Shown: piece after piece, positions 43,710 to 53,050 of the stretch
Numbering within the stretch: the stretch's first letter is position 1
Layout: each line of letters opens with the position of its first letter
Source: Oscillospiraceae bacterium
GTDB lineage: Bacteria > Bacillota > Clostridia > Oscillospirales > Ruminococcaceae
Assembly (NCBI GenBank): GCA_024684395.1
Contig: JAIKWY010000198.1
Location: 1 to 64,000 of the forward strand
Direction of reading: 5' to 3'
Length of the DNA stretch: 64,000 nt
Position numbers and translations under genes: made by a program
Notes under the pieces: model-generated
Seen by the model: only the letters and a program-made list of their open reading frames with translations
Told to the model about the DNA's origin: nothing
Database searches by the model: none

Positions 43710-43765
43710 TTCAAGGGGGCGGAGCCCCCTTAAAACCTCTTCCTCCCCCTTGGGGGAGGGGGCAA
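43710..43765 (+). repeat. Family P repeat, partial copy P4
   Basis: AAGGGGGCGGAGCCCCCTT then CCTCCCCC-TT-GGGGGAGG; the GCCGCC stem is absent. It directly follows M3. From 43766 to 43917 nothing was seen. Confidence 0.6.
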
Positions 43766-43917
43766 ACTTAACTTGTCTATCGGCGGAAAGGGGGAGCAGT
43801 ATCATTCTATGCACGACCGTTCCGGAACTGACCGAAAAAGGATGGTAAAAGTGTTCAAAAAATCACAGCCAAATTTGTCTTGTTTTCACAATATTGCATG
43901 TGAAAGCTGCAAGGTAC

Positions 43918-43946
43918 TTGCAAAATTTCCGATTTTATAGTATGAT
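43918..43946 (+). promoter_or_regulatory. Promoter of pgi
   Basis: TTGCAA (43918-43923), 17 bp, TATGAT (43941-43946). Confidence 0.7.
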
Positions 43947-43981
43947 AGATAATGAATTAGATCATGCTGGAGGCGTTAGTT

Positions 43982-45319
43982 ATGGCACTGAAACTGAACA
44001 CAAATTATCTGGGCAGCTTTGTCACGGATGAGGACATGGCGGGCATCCGCTCGCAGATCGAGCTGGCAGCGAAGACGCTGCACGACGGCACCGGTCTCGG
44101 CTCCGACTTCCTCGGCTGGCTGCATCTGCCGACCGACTACGACAAGGAGGAATTCGCCCGCATCAAGGCTGCTGCCAAGAAGATCCAGGGCAATTCTGAC
44201 GTCCTGATCGTCATCGGTATCGGCGGTTCCTATCTTGGCGCAAGAGCTGCCATCGAGCTGCTCAAGAGCCCCTTCTACAACAACATGAAGAAGGATACCC
44301 CCGACATCTACTATGTCGGCAACAACATCAACCCGACCTACCTCAACGAGGTCATCTCCATCTGCGAGGGCAGAGACATCTCCGTCAACGTCATCTCCAA
44401 GTCCGGTACGACCACCGAGCCCGCACTGGCATTCCGTGTGTTCAAGAAGCTCGTGGAGGACAAGTATGGCAAGGAGGGTGCCAAGGATCATATCTTTGCC
44501 ACCACCGACAAGGCAAAGGGCACGCTCAAGGAGCTGTCCGACACCGAGGGCTATGAGACCTTCGTTGTCCCGGATGATGTCGGCGGCCGCTTCTCCGTCC
44601 TGACTGCCGTTGGTCTGCTGCCGATCGCTGTTGCCGGCTGCGACATCGACAAGCTCATGGAGGGCGCTGCGAAGGCTGAGCAGGACTACACTGCCGACTT
44701 CGACAACAATGACTGCTACAAGTATGCTGCACTGCGCAACATCTTCTACAGAAAGGGCAAGTCCGCGGAGATGCTCGTTGCCTACGATCCGGCTTTCGCC
44801 ATGATGAACGAGTGGTACAAGCAGCTCTTCGGCGAGTCCGAGGGCAAGGACAACAAGGGCCTGCTCCCGACGTCCGTGGTATTCTCCACCGACCTGCATT
44901 CCATGGGTCAGTTCATCCAGCAGGGTTCCCGCCTGATGTTCGAGACCGTTGTGGACATCAAGAAGCCGAAGCAGGACTTCTTCCTTGAAAAGGACGAGGC
45001 AAACCTCGACGGTCTGAACTTCCTCTGCGGTCAGAACATGTCCGTTGTCAACAGAAAGGCACAGGAGGGCACGATCCTTGCACATACCGAGGGCGGCGTT
45101 CCGCAGATCATCCTCGAACTGGATGACACCACCGAGTTCAGCCTGGGCTACCTGATCTACTTCTTCGAGAAGGCATGTGCCGTTTCCGGCTACACCCTGG
45201 GTGTAAATCCGTTCAACCAGCCCGGCGTGGAGAGCTACAAGAAGAACATGTTCGCACTCCTCGGCAAGCCCGGTTATGAGGGCGCCAAGGCAGAGCTGGA
45301 GGCTCGTCTCGGCTACTAA
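43982..45319 (+). CDS. pgi: Glucose-6-phosphate isomerase
   Basis: 445 residues, the length of the Firmicute form. Interconverts glucose-6-phosphate and fructose-6-phosphate. [22 protein letters not shown] (phosphate-binding), the [12 protein letters not shown] region and the C-terminal [14 protein letters not shown] with the catalytic Lys are all present. GGAGG lies before ATG 43982. A family R hairpin begins immediately after its stop. Confidence 0.96.
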   Translation: MALKLNTNYLGSFVTDEDMAGIRSQIELAAKTLHDGTGLGSDFLGWLHLPTDYDKEEFARIKAAAKKIQGNSDVLIVIGIGGSYLGARAAIELLKSPFYNNMKKDTPDIYYVGNNINPTYLNEVISICEGRDISVNVISKSGTTTEPALAFRVFKKLVEDKYGKEGAKDHIFATTDKAKGTLKELSDTEGYETFVVPDDVGGRFSVLTAVGLLPIAVAGCDIDKLMEGAAKAEQDYTADFDNNDCYKYAALRNIFYRKGKSAEMLVAYDPAFAMMNEWYKQLFGESEGKDNKGLLPTSVVFSTDLHSMGQFIQQGSRLMFETVVDIKKPKQDFFLEKDEANLDGLNFLCGQNMSVVNRKAQEGTILAHTEGGVPQIILELDDTTEFSLGYLIYFFEKACAVSGYTLGVNPFNQPGVESYKKNMFALLGKPGYEGAKAELEARLGY

Positions 45320-45349
45320 GCAGGGAGCCCCTGCGGACAGGTCGCACGC
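45320..45349 (+). repeat. Family R module 1, copy G
   Basis: GCAGGG-AGC-CCCTGC then GGACAGGTCGC, starting at the base after the pgi TAA. The stem has different bases from the other copies but pairs perfectly and keeps the AGC loop. Confidence 0.65.
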
Positions 45350-45444
45350 TATTGACATAAACTTGATAATTACCCCTTGGAGGGTGATGATATTAGAACC
45401 AATGTGCCTGACAAAAATACGGCACTTGAAAGGAGTTTTTTACC

Positions 45445-45849
45445 ATGATTAAACTGATCACCGGAAAGAAGGGCTCTGGCAAGACCAAGACCCTCATCGA
45501 CCGCATCAACACCGCTGTTGCAGAGACCAACGGCTGCCTCGTATGTGTGGAAAAGGGCGAGACACTGCGCCGTTCCATCAGCTATAAGGTTCGCTGGGTC
45601 GGCGTTGAGCAGTTCGATATCGCCGGCTATGAGAATTTCTACGGCTTCCTGGCTGGTATGCTCGCCGGCAACTATGACATCAAGGAGATCTTCGTGGATG
45701 GCATCCTGAAGATCGGCGGCGCTGACTTCGACGAGCTGGGCAACATGTTCGCAAAGCTCGACAAGCTCACCGGCAATGACACGGTCATCACCTTCACCGT
45801 TTCTGCCGATGTTTCCGAGCTGCCTGAGTCTGTGACCAAGTATCTGTAA
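45445..45849 (+). CDS. Small P-loop NTPase-like protein
   Basis: 134 residues. Walker A is G7-KKGSG-K13-T14 and a Walker B-like strand is KEIFVDGIL near residue 80. No other domain is visible and I do not recognise a named family. Length and fold suggest a compact RecA-like or kinase-like ATP binder. It stands alone between pgi and yceD with its own terminator. ATG follows AAAGGAG. Confidence 0.75.
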   Translation: MIKLITGKKGSGKTKTLIDRINTAVAETNGCLVCVEKGETLRRSISYKVRWVGVEQFDIAGYENFYGFLAGMLAGNYDIKEIFVDGILKIGGADFDELGNMFAKLDKLTGNDTVITFTVSADVSELPESVTKYL

Positions 45850-45864
45850 GAACCGCACAAAAAA

Positions 45865-45897
45865 CCGGAGACCGGTAAGCTGGTCTCCGGGATTTTT
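45865..45897 (+). terminator. Terminator of the P-loop protein gene
   Basis: CCGGAGACC/GGTCTCCGG stem followed by GATTTTT. Confidence 0.85.
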
Positions 45898-45918
45898 CGG
45901 GAAATTTCAGAAAAACAC

Positions 45919-45947
45919 TTGACAAATAACGTCCTATCCGCTATAAT
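45919..45947 (+). promoter_or_regulatory. Sigma-A promoter of yceD-rpmF
   Basis: TTGACA (45919-45924), 17 bp, TATAAT (45942-45947); perfect consensus. Confidence 0.85.
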
Positions 45948-45986
45948 ATACTTTGTGATGCTCTGCAAGGAAATGAGGGAACGATC

Positions 45987-46442
45987 ATGCTGATGAATAT
46001 CAAAAATGTACTGAATGTTCCCGGTACATCCGAGAAGATCGGGTTCACCGTTTCGGAGGAGCGCCTTTCCGAGGTGCATGGGTATGTGTTCCACTCTCCC
46101 GTGCAGGTGGAGGGGAGTATTGCCAATCATGCGGGCGTGGTGCTGCTCAAGCTGCATATCACGTTTTCCCTGCTTGTCACATGTGACCGCTGCCTGAAGG
46201 AGACTGTTCAGGACTTCGACTATTCGGAGGAGCATGTCGTTGTACGGATGCTCGAATCCGAGGAGGATGAGGAGGACTACATCCTTGCACAGGCAGAGAG
46301 CATTGATCCCGAAGAGATCGCAATGACCGATCTGCTGCTGGAGCTGCCGACCAAGATGCTGTGCAAAGAGGACTGCAAGGGACTCTGCCCGGTATGCGGC
46401 TGCGACAGGAACGAAAAGGACTGCGGCTGCGATCAGTCGTGA
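45987..46442 (+). CDS. yceD: YceD family protein (DUF177)
   Basis: 151 residues. A central CDRCLKE motif and a cysteine cluster at the C-terminus (CKEDCKGLCPVCGCDRNEKD) fit a metal-binding YceD. The family is linked to 23S rRNA or ribosome assembly and nearly always precedes rpmF, as here with 42 bp between. GAGGGA precedes the ATG. Confidence 0.9.
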   Translation: MLMNIKNVLNVPGTSEKIGFTVSEERLSEVHGYVFHSPVQVEGSIANHAGVVLLKLHITFSLLVTCDRCLKETVQDFDYSEEHVVVRMLESEEDEEDYILAQAESIDPEEIAMTDLLLELPTKMLCKEDCKGLCPVCGCDRNEKDCGCDQS

Positions 46443-46484
46443 AGAGAACACCAGGCTTAGAGCCGGAAGAAGGAGGTGCCAAAA

Positions 46485-46670
46485 ATGGCAGTACCGAAGA
46501 GAAAAACATCTAAGGCAAGAAAGAACAAGAGACGCAGTGCCGTATGGAAGCTCGAAGCTCCGGCAATGTGCAAGTGCGACCGCTGCGGTGAGCTGAAGGC
46601 TCCGCACAAGGTTTGCAAGAACTGCGGCTACTACAAGGGCGTTGAGGTTCTGAAGCTGAGCGCTGAATAA
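46485..46670 (+). CDS. rpmF: 50S ribosomal protein L32
   Basis: 61 residues. [17 protein letters not shown] is the L32 signature. Two CxxC pairs (CKCDRC and CKNC regions) form the zinc-binding version. AAGGAGG precedes ATG 46485. Co-transcribed with yceD and closed by a strong terminator. Confidence 0.96.
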   Translation: MAVPKRKTSKARKNKRRSAVWKLEAPAMCKCDRCGELKAPHKVCKNCGYYKGVEVLKLSAE

Positions 46671-46678
46671 GCAAGTGG

Positions 46679-46711
46679 GCGGAGAGCGGGCAACTTCTCT
46701 CCGCTTTTGTT
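46679..46711 (+). terminator. Terminator of yceD-rpmF
   Basis: GCGGAGAG/CTCTCCGC stem followed by TTTTGTTTT. Confidence 0.85.
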
Positions 46712-46794
46712 TTGGAATGCTTAGGGCAACACCGCACAAAGACCGTCTGACGGCTCAGTGGTATTGCCTTGATCTGATACCAGGAGATGTTACC

Positions 46795-47427
46795 ATGAAA
46801 AAATGCACGATCCTGCTGGCGGCAATGGCTGTACTTTGCTGCGGATGCAGTGTTTCGACCGAGCAGACTGCCAATTTCGGCGGCGCTGAAACGGAAATGA
46901 CGGCACCGCCGTTTTCGGCTGTGGAAATGCAGGAGGAAGAGATGACCAATCCGCCGGCTCCGACCGAGGAGATGACGGAAGCAGAAGCGCTTTCTGACGA
47001 GGCTCCCGTGGCGGAGGAAATGACAGCGCCGCCGCTCGTTGCTGCGCAGAATGAGGAAGCGGATGCCCCGCAGCCCGAGGAAGACCGTGATGCGGATTTC
47101 ACTTGGTTCGGCAGAGGCGTGTATGAAGCACGTCTTGACGGACAGGCAACAGGGGAGTACTTTGTCTTCAAGGATCGCAGCAGCGGCACCTATATCACAA
47201 CGGTCGGCTCCTACAGCTTTGCCTGTGAGCAGACAAAGGTCGATGTGGTGTTCCAGGTGGACAGCGCCGAGGAGGCAATGATCTTTGCGATGTCCGGTCC
47301 GGATGCCAACGGCGATATCGTTGGTGAAATGGGCGAAGTGCGCTATTCCTTTGTGCTGCTCCCGGTCGATCCTGATGCGTTCTATCCGTCCGAATGGGCG
47401 GCAAACGGCGGTCAGGATGCCGAATGA
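46795..47427 (+). CDS. Lipoprotein of unknown function
   Basis: 210 residues. A lipoprotein signal ends in VLCCGC, so the mature protein is probably lipidated at Cys18-20. Residues 30-100 are an acidic Pro/Thr/Glu/Met linker. The folded part (about 102-200) is a small beta-rich domain (FTWFGRGVYEARLDG; TYITTVGSYSFACEQ). No family recognised. ATG follows CAGGAG. Confidence 0.75.
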   Translation: MKKCTILLAAMAVLCCGCSVSTEQTANFGGAETEMTAPPFSAVEMQEEEMTNPPAPTEEMTEAEALSDEAPVAEEMTAPPLVAAQNEEADAPQPEEDRDADFTWFGRGVYEARLDGQATGEYFVFKDRSSGTYITTVGSYSFACEQTKVDVVFQVDSAEEAMIFAMSGPDANGDIVGEMGEVRYSFVLLPVDPDAFYPSEWAANGGQDAE

Positions 47428-47440
47428 TCATAGTGCATAG

Positions 47441-47485
47441 ACCCGGGATCCGCCTGATACAGCAGTATCTCGGCGGATCCCGGGT
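47441..47485. repeat. Long perfect hairpin between the lipoprotein and DUF512 genes
   Basis: ACCCGGGATCCGCC and GGCGGATCCCGGGT pair over 14 bp around a 17-nt loop. No U-run follows, so it may be a weak terminator or an RNA-stability stem. Confidence 0.6.
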
Positions 47486-47534
47486 ATTGTCGTAGAATAC
47501 CCGGCATAGAGCCACGGAAAGGAGGCGAGCGCCG

Positions 47535-48833
47535 ATGGTTTCCATAACGCAGGTCATCCCCGGCTCTCCGGCGGACAAAGCCGGGATCCTTGCCGGCGAA
47601 CAGCTCGTCTCCATCAACGGGCATCCCGTGCGGGACGTGCTCGACTACATGTTCTATGCGGCGGAGACAGACCTGACGCTCGTCATCGACAACGGCACGG
47701 AGCGTGAGGTGCGGATCCGGAAGGATGAATATGATGACATCGGGCTGGAATTTGAGAGCTTTCTCATGGACAAGAAGCAGAGCTGCCGCAACAAGTGCGT
47801 ATTCTGCTTCATCGACCAGCTCCCGCCGGGAATGCGGGAAACGCTGTACTTCAAGGATGACGATGCCCGTCTGAGCTTTTTGCAGGGCAATTATGTCACC
47901 CTCACGAATATGACACAGGAGGACGTTGACCGCATCATTGAGATGCACCTGAACATCAACGTCTCCGTACACACGACCAACCCGGAGCTGCGCTGCCTGA
48001 TGATGCACAACCGCTTTGCCGGGGAGAAGCTGGACTTCCTCTGGCAGATGGCAAGGGCAGGCATCCAGCTCAACTGTCAGATCGTGCTCTGTCCCGGTCT
48101 GAACGACGGCAAGGAGCTTGAACGCACGCTCACCGACCTCGGCAGTATGCTGCCGAACCTGACGAGCGTGGCAGTCGTGCCGGTGGGTCTGTCGAAGCAT
48201 CGGGAGGGGCTCTATCCGCTCACCCCGTTCACGGCGGAGACAGCCGGACAGGCACTCGACCTGATCGAGAGCTATCAGCTGCGATTCCTCGAAAAGCATG
48301 GCACACGGGCGGTCTTCCCCTCGGATGAGTTCTTCCTCATGGCGGGGCGTGAGCTGCCGGATGCAGACTATTACGAGGAATATCCGCAGTATGAGAACGG
48401 CGTCGGGCTGCTGCGGTCGCTGGCGGATGAATTTCATGCCGCACTGGAAGATGCCGAACCCGATCACCTGCCACGGAGCGTGAGCATTGCCACGGGGCGC
48501 TCGCCCTACGGCTTCCTGCGCCGTCTCATGGATGAGGCGGAGGCGGCATTCCCGGGGCTGACGGTACACATGTACCCCATTCGGAACGACTTCTTCGGCG
48601 AGATGATCACCGTGACGGGGCTCATCACCGGGCAGGATCTCATTGCACAGCTCAAGGATCAGCCCCTCGGGGAGGAGCTGCTGCTGGCGTCGGTCATGAT
48701 CCGGCGGGACAGCGATGTGTTCCTCGATGACTATACCATCGGACAGGTGGAGGAGGCGCTGCATACCAAGATCCGCCTTGTCACGAATGACGGGTATGAG
48801 TTTCTGGATGCTGTGCTGGGCGTGACGTATTGA
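47535..48833 (+). CDS. PDZ-radical SAM protein (DUF512)
   Basis: 432 residues. An N-terminal PDZ-like domain (VIPGSPADKAGILAGEQLVSING) leads a radical-SAM core with C84-x3-C88-x2-C91 (CRNKCVFC), followed by the DUF512 region (TGRSPYGFLRRL, DFFGEMITVTGLITGQDL). The family is common in Clostridia beside der (engA); its reaction is unknown. Here three genes separate it from der. Confidence 0.88.
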   Translation: MVSITQVIPGSPADKAGILAGEQLVSINGHPVRDVLDYMFYAAETDLTLVIDNGTEREVRIRKDEYDDIGLEFESFLMDKKQSCRNKCVFCFIDQLPPGMRETLYFKDDDARLSFLQGNYVTLTNMTQEDVDRIIEMHLNINVSVHTTNPELRCLMMHNRFAGEKLDFLWQMARAGIQLNCQIVLCPGLNDGKELERTLTDLGSMLPNLTSVAVVPVGLSKHREGLYPLTPFTAETAGQALDLIESYQLRFLEKHGTRAVFPSDEFFLMAGRELPDADYYEEYPQYENGVGLLRSLADEFHAALEDAEPDHLPRSVSIATGRSPYGFLRRLMDEAEAAFPGLTVHMYPIRNDFFGEMITVTGLITGQDLIAQLKDQPLGEELLLASVMIRRDSDVFLDDYTIGQVEEALHTKIRLVTNDGYEFLDAVLGVTY

Positions 48834-48851
48834 GAAACGGAGGGATCGGAT

Positions 48852-49331
48852 ATGAGAAGAAAAGACCGTGAGATCACAGAGATCCGGGATATTCTCGGGA
48901 TCGTTGCAAAATGCAGGATCCTGCATCTGGGCTTGCTGGATGACGGCTATCCGTATATCGTCCCGCTGCATTTCGGCTATGTCTATGAAAATGAGACCCT
49001 CGTTCTGTATGTCCATTGTGCAAAGGCAGGGCATAAGCTCGACCTCATCCGGAATGATCCGCATGTCTGCGTGGAGATGGAATGCGATACGGAGCTTGTT
49101 TCCGGCGGAGAGAACGCCTGCGATTACAGCTCGTACTATGCTTCGGTGATCGGGCGTGGCGTTGCGGAGATCGTGGAAGCGCCGGAGGAAAAGTGCAGGG
49201 GCTTGTCGCTTCTGATGGCGCAGCAGACCGGACGCTCCTTTGTGATCACAGACCAAATGGCTTCCGCTGTGGAAGTGGTGAAGATCGCAGTCTCTGCACT
49301 GACTGCAAAATCCAAGGCGAAACAGACGTAA
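48852..49331 (+). CDS. Pyridoxamine 5'-phosphate oxidase-like flavoprotein (NimA-like)
   Basis: 159 residues. MRRKDREI near the start, RILHLGLLDDGYPYIVPLHFGY and the HCAKAGHKLDLIRNDPHVC stretch are typical of the small FMN-binding split-barrel family that includes 5-nitroimidazole reductases. The substrate is not predictable. It sits 18 bp after DUF512 and 10 bp before a GNAT gene. Confidence 0.85.
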   Translation: MRRKDREITEIRDILGIVAKCRILHLGLLDDGYPYIVPLHFGYVYENETLVLYVHCAKAGHKLDLIRNDPHVCVEMECDTELVSGGENACDYSSYYASVIGRGVAEIVEAPEEKCRGLSLLMAQQTGRSFVITDQMASAVEVVKIAVSALTAKSKAKQT

Positions 49332-49341
49332 AGGAGACATT

Positions 49342-49788
49342 ATGGATCCCATCCGAAAGGCGACCCCTGCCGATGCGGGGCGGATCGCCGAATTGATCGT
49401 GACGAATTACCGGGTGAATTTCTACCCGTTCCTGAAAACCGACGAGTTCTTTTTTGACGAGCTGAATGTCCTCGATACGGCGGCGGAATATGCTGCCGGT
49501 TCAGAGGCGCTGGCTGAGACGATCGTCTATGATGACGGCATCGTCAAGGGCATGGCACGGGTGCAGGGCGATCTGCTCGATAAGCTCTATGTCGAGCCTG
49601 CGTTCCAGAACGGCGGCATCGGGGCGGCGCTGCTGACCTATGCCGTGGAGGAGCTGGGCGCCAACCGGCTCTGGGCACTGCAATACAACACCCGGGGCAT
49701 TGCCTTCTACGAGCGGCACGGCTTTGCCCTCACCGGGGAGAAGATGTTCGAGGATGACTGGGTGCCGCTTCTGAAAATGTCCCGATAA
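49342..49788 (+). CDS. GNAT family N-acetyltransferase
   Basis: 148 residues. The acetyl-CoA loop is LYVEPAFQNGGIGAALL (Q-x-x-G-x-G/A), and the C-terminal NTRGIAFYERHGF is motif B. The N-terminal IRKATPADAGRIAELI is usual for the fold. The acceptor is unknown. Part of the run from DUF512 to der. Confidence 0.88.
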   Translation: MDPIRKATPADAGRIAELIVTNYRVNFYPFLKTDEFFFDELNVLDTAAEYAAGSEALAETIVYDDGIVKGMARVQGDLLDKLYVEPAFQNGGIGAALLTYAVEELGANRLWALQYNTRGIAFYERHGFALTGEKMFEDDWVPLLKMSR

Positions 49789-49807
49789 AGAGATTGGGGG
49801 TGCTTGC

Positions 49808-50980
49808 GTGAAACGGTCTGAATTGGCGCTGCTGCTGGCGGCTGTGATGGCGGTGTGCGGCGGCTGCGGTGTGTCCATGCAGAAGAGCGGCACGATCTCG
49901 GAGACGCTTGCCACGCTGGCGGGAACGCCCACGGAGCCGCCAGCCGCTGCATCCACAACGGAACCGACCGAACCGCCCGTGCTGGTGCGTGTGGAGGATC
50001 CCACGCAGACACCGCATATCTTCTTCCACTCGCTCATCGTCGAGCCGGCGCTTGCCTTTGACGGCGAGGGGGAGGATGACGGCTACAACCTCTACATGAC
50101 CACCGTGAAGGAGTTCCGGGAGATCCTACAGCAGCTCTATGACAACGGCTATGTGCTGGTCGGGCTGCATGACATCGCCGTGGAAACGGAGGACGGCTTC
50201 GTGCCGGGGGATATTTATCTGCCGGAGGGAAAGAAGCCTGTCATCATTTCGCAGGATGATGTGAATTACTATGACTATATGCGTGGGGACGGCTTTGCCA
50301 CGAAGCTCGTGGTGCAGGACGGCAAGGTGCTGTGTGAATATGAGGAAAACGGTCAGACGCTGACCGGTGCCTATGACCTTGTCCCCATTTTAGATGAATT
50401 TGTGGAGGCGCATCCGGACTTTTCCTATAACGGGGCCAAAGCGGTCATTGCCGTGACCGGGTATGCCGGGGCGTTCGGATACCGGGCGCTGGATACGCCG
50501 GGATCCCCCGAATACGAGAAGGATTGTCAGGCGGCTGCCGCCGTGGCGGAGGCGCTGCGGAACAGCGGCTACGAGATCGCTTCCCATTCCTATGCACATA
50601 TCAACTTCACCAAGAGCAGCTGTGAGAAGATCCGGAATGACACAGACCTCTGGGTGGAGCGCATCGGCAATGTCATCGGCGGGACGGACATTCTCATCTA
50701 CCCGTTCGGTGCGGATATTTCCACCAAGATCTATCCGGAGTCCTATGAGGACACGGAGAAGTTTGATCTGCTGTATGACAGGGGCTTCCGGTATTTCTGC
50801 CATGTGGACAATCTGCCGGATGCCTGGGTGCAGCTCAATACACGCTATGTCCGGCAGTCACGGCGGAATCTTGACGGATTCCGGCTGTATCACTATCCGG
50901 ACAAGATGCGGGATCTTCTGTCAGATCCCGAAAAAGTACTGGACGACCGCCGTCCGCTTCCCGTTCCCGAGATCAGCTGA
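49808..50980 (+). CDS. Polysaccharide deacetylase lipoprotein
   Basis: 390 residues from GTG 49808, which follows a GGGGG ribosome site. The lipoprotein signal ends at VCGGC. A Thr/Pro/Glu linker (about 35-60) precedes a deacetylase-like domain with IISQDDVNYYDY (Asp pair), ASHSYAHINF (His pair) and ILIYPFGAD. It may act on wall or exopolysaccharide. It is only distantly similar to the protein at 34896. Confidence 0.8.
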   Translation: MKRSELALLLAAVMAVCGGCGVSMQKSGTISETLATLAGTPTEPPAAASTTEPTEPPVLVRVEDPTQTPHIFFHSLIVEPALAFDGEGEDDGYNLYMTTVKEFREILQQLYDNGYVLVGLHDIAVETEDGFVPGDIYLPEGKKPVIISQDDVNYYDYMRGDGFATKLVVQDGKVLCEYEENGQTLTGAYDLVPILDEFVEAHPDFSYNGAKAVIAVTGYAGAFGYRALDTPGSPEYEKDCQAAAAVAEALRNSGYEIASHSYAHINFTKSSCEKIRNDTDLWVERIGNVIGGTDILIYPFGADISTKIYPESYEDTEKFDLLYDRGFRYFCHVDNLPDAWVQLNTRYVRQSRRNLDGFRLYHYPDKMRDLLSDPEKVLDDRRPLPVPEIS

Positions 50981-51018
50981 GGGCGGGGATCGCCCCGAGA
51001 AACAGAAAGGAGAAAACT

Positions 51019-52350
51019 ATGCCATTACCAGTAGTAGCTGTTGTCGGCAGACCGAATGTCGGCAAGTCCACGCTGTTCAATAAGCTCATCGGTCAGCGGC
51101 TCTCCATCGTGGAGGATACGCCCGGTGTGACGAGAGACCGCATCTACTCCAAATGCGAGTGGAGAGGTCACAAGTTCATGGTCGTTGACACCGGCGGCAT
51201 CGAGCCGAAGGAGGACGACAAGATGCTCACCCTCATGCGGCAGCAGGCGGAGGTCGCCATTGCCCATGCGGATGTCATCATCCTTGTGACGGACGTCAAG
51301 AGCGGCGTGACGGCGAATGACTATGCCGTTGCGGACATGCTCCAGAAGTCCGGCAAGCCGGTCATCCTGGCTGTCAACAAGTGCGACACCCTCGGCGAGG
51401 TGCCGATGGATGTCTATGAGTTCTATAACCTCGGCATCGGTGAGCCGTACCCGATCTCTTCAGTACACGGTCACGGCACGGGCGACATGCTCGACGAGGT
51501 CATCAAGTACTTCCCGGAGGAGGATGCCGACGATTACGAGGAGACCGACATCAAGGTCGCTGTCATCGGTAAGCCCAATGCCGGCAAGTCCTCGCTCATC
51601 AACCGCATCGCCGGTGAGGAGCGTGTGATCGTCTCCGACATCGCCGGAACGACCCGTGATGCGACAGATACGATCATCGAGCGGGAGGAGGGGCGCTTTG
51701 TCTTCATCGACACCGCCGGTATCCGCCGCAAGTCCAAGATCACCGAGAAGATCGAGCATTACTCCGTGCTCCGTGCCTATATGGCGGTGGATCGTGCGGA
51801 TGTGTGCGTCATCATGATCGACGCCACCACGGGCTTTACGGAGCAGGACTCCAAGGTCGCAGGCTATGCCCATGAGCAGGGCAAGGGCTGCATCGTGGCG
51901 GTCAACAAGTGGGATGCCGTCGAGGACAAGACCGACAAGACGATGCAGGAGTTCAGAAAGAAGCTCGAGAATGATTTCAGCTTCATGAGCTATGTGCCGT
52001 TCATCTTCATCTCGGCAAAGACCGGACAGCGTGTGGAGAAGCTCTTCGGCATGATCAAGTCCGTTGCCGACCAGAACGCCATGCGCATCTCCACGGGTAT
52101 GCTCAACGACGTCCTCGCCTATGCCGTGGCAAGAGTACAGCCGCCGTCGGACAAGGGCCGCCGCCTGAAGATCTACTACATGACACAGGCGTCCACCAAG
52201 CCGCCGACATTCGTGTGCTTTGTGAACCGTGCCGATCTGTTCCACTTCTCCTACCAGCGCTATCTCGAGAACCAGATCCGCACGACCTTCGGGCTCGAAG
52301 GCACCCCGGTACGCATGATCGTCCGGGAACGCAACAGGAACGACGCATAA
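51019..52350 (+). CDS. der: Ribosome-assembly GTPase Der (EngA)
   Basis: 443 residues with tandem GTPase domains. G1 motifs are GRPNVGKST (near residue 10) and GKPNAGKSS (near 183), with DTGG and DTAG as G3 and NKCD and NKWD as G4. The C-terminal KH-like domain ends in basic residues. Needed for 50S subunit assembly. AAAGGAG precedes the start; plsY follows 13 bp later. Confidence 0.97.
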   Translation: MPLPVVAVVGRPNVGKSTLFNKLIGQRLSIVEDTPGVTRDRIYSKCEWRGHKFMVVDTGGIEPKEDDKMLTLMRQQAEVAIAHADVIILVTDVKSGVTANDYAVADMLQKSGKPVILAVNKCDTLGEVPMDVYEFYNLGIGEPYPISSVHGHGTGDMLDEVIKYFPEEDADDYEETDIKVAVIGKPNAGKSSLINRIAGEERVIVSDIAGTTRDATDTIIEREEGRFVFIDTAGIRRKSKITEKIEHYSVLRAYMAVDRADVCVIMIDATTGFTEQDSKVAGYAHEQGKGCIVAVNKWDAVEDKTDKTMQEFRKKLENDFSFMSYVPFIFISAKTGQRVEKLFGMIKSVADQNAMRISTGMLNDVLAYAVARVQPPSDKGRRLKIYYMTQASTKPPTFVCFVNRADLFHFSYQRYLENQIRTTFGLEGTPVRMIVRERNRNDA

Positions 52351-52363
52351 GGGGGACAGCATC

Positions 52364-53050
52364 ATGTGGATCTTAATGGCTGTAATCGCTGCGGCGATCG
52401 GCTATCTGCTCGGCAGTATCAATTCTGCCATCATCTCGGTACGTCTGCTCAAGCATGAGGACGTGCGGCAGTTCGGCTCCGGCAATGCGGGGCTGACGAA
52501 CACCATGCGCTGCTTCGGCAAGGGCTGCGGCTTTCTCACGCTGTTCGGCGACCTCACAAAGGGCGTGCTGGCAGTATTCCTGAGCCAGTTCATTGCCTAT
52601 CACCTGATCGGGGAGACTGCCGATCTGTATTTCTTCGGCGCAATGGCGGGCATCTTCGCCATTCTCGGGCATGTGTTCCCGCTCTACTACCACTTCAAGG
52701 GCGGCAAGGGCGTTCTGGTCGGCGTATCGCTGTTTTTAGTGCTTGACTGGCGGGTGTTCTGCATCCTGATGTGCATTTTCGGCATCATCCTGCTCTGCTC
52801 AAAGATCGTGAGCCTGTCGTCCATCATCGCAACGGCGTGCTGCCCGCTCATCACGTTCCTGATGCAGTATTTCTGGTCGGGCGGTCAGTGGACGCTGCCG
52901 TGGATCATGATCCATGTATTGCAGACAGTCATCATGGCAACGGTCATCATCGCCAGCCACCACGAGAATATCAGCCGTCTGAGAAACGGTACCGAGCGGA
53001 AGATCGGACAGAAGAAGGCGGAGCCGGAGGATACAGCGGATGCAGAATGA
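52364..53050 (+). CDS. plsY: Acyl-phosphate:glycerol-3-phosphate acyltransferase PlsY
   Basis: 228 residues with five membrane segments. GYLLGSINSAII, the GSGNAGLTNTMR loop and HFKGGKGVLVG are the three conserved PlsY loops. It makes lysophosphatidate from acyl-phosphate. The C-terminal 30 residues are charged and somewhat longer than usual. The last 11 bases overlap the next gene. Confidence 0.95.
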   Translation: MWILMAVIAAAIGYLLGSINSAIISVRLLKHEDVRQFGSGNAGLTNTMRCFGKGCGFLTLFGDLTKGVLAVFLSQFIAYHLIGETADLYFFGAMAGIFAILGHVFPLYYHFKGGKGVLVGVSLFLVLDWRVFCILMCIFGIILLCSKIVSLSSIIATACCPLITFLMQYFWSGGQWTLPWIMIHVLQTVIMATVIIASHHENISRLRNGTERKIGQKKAEPEDTADAE

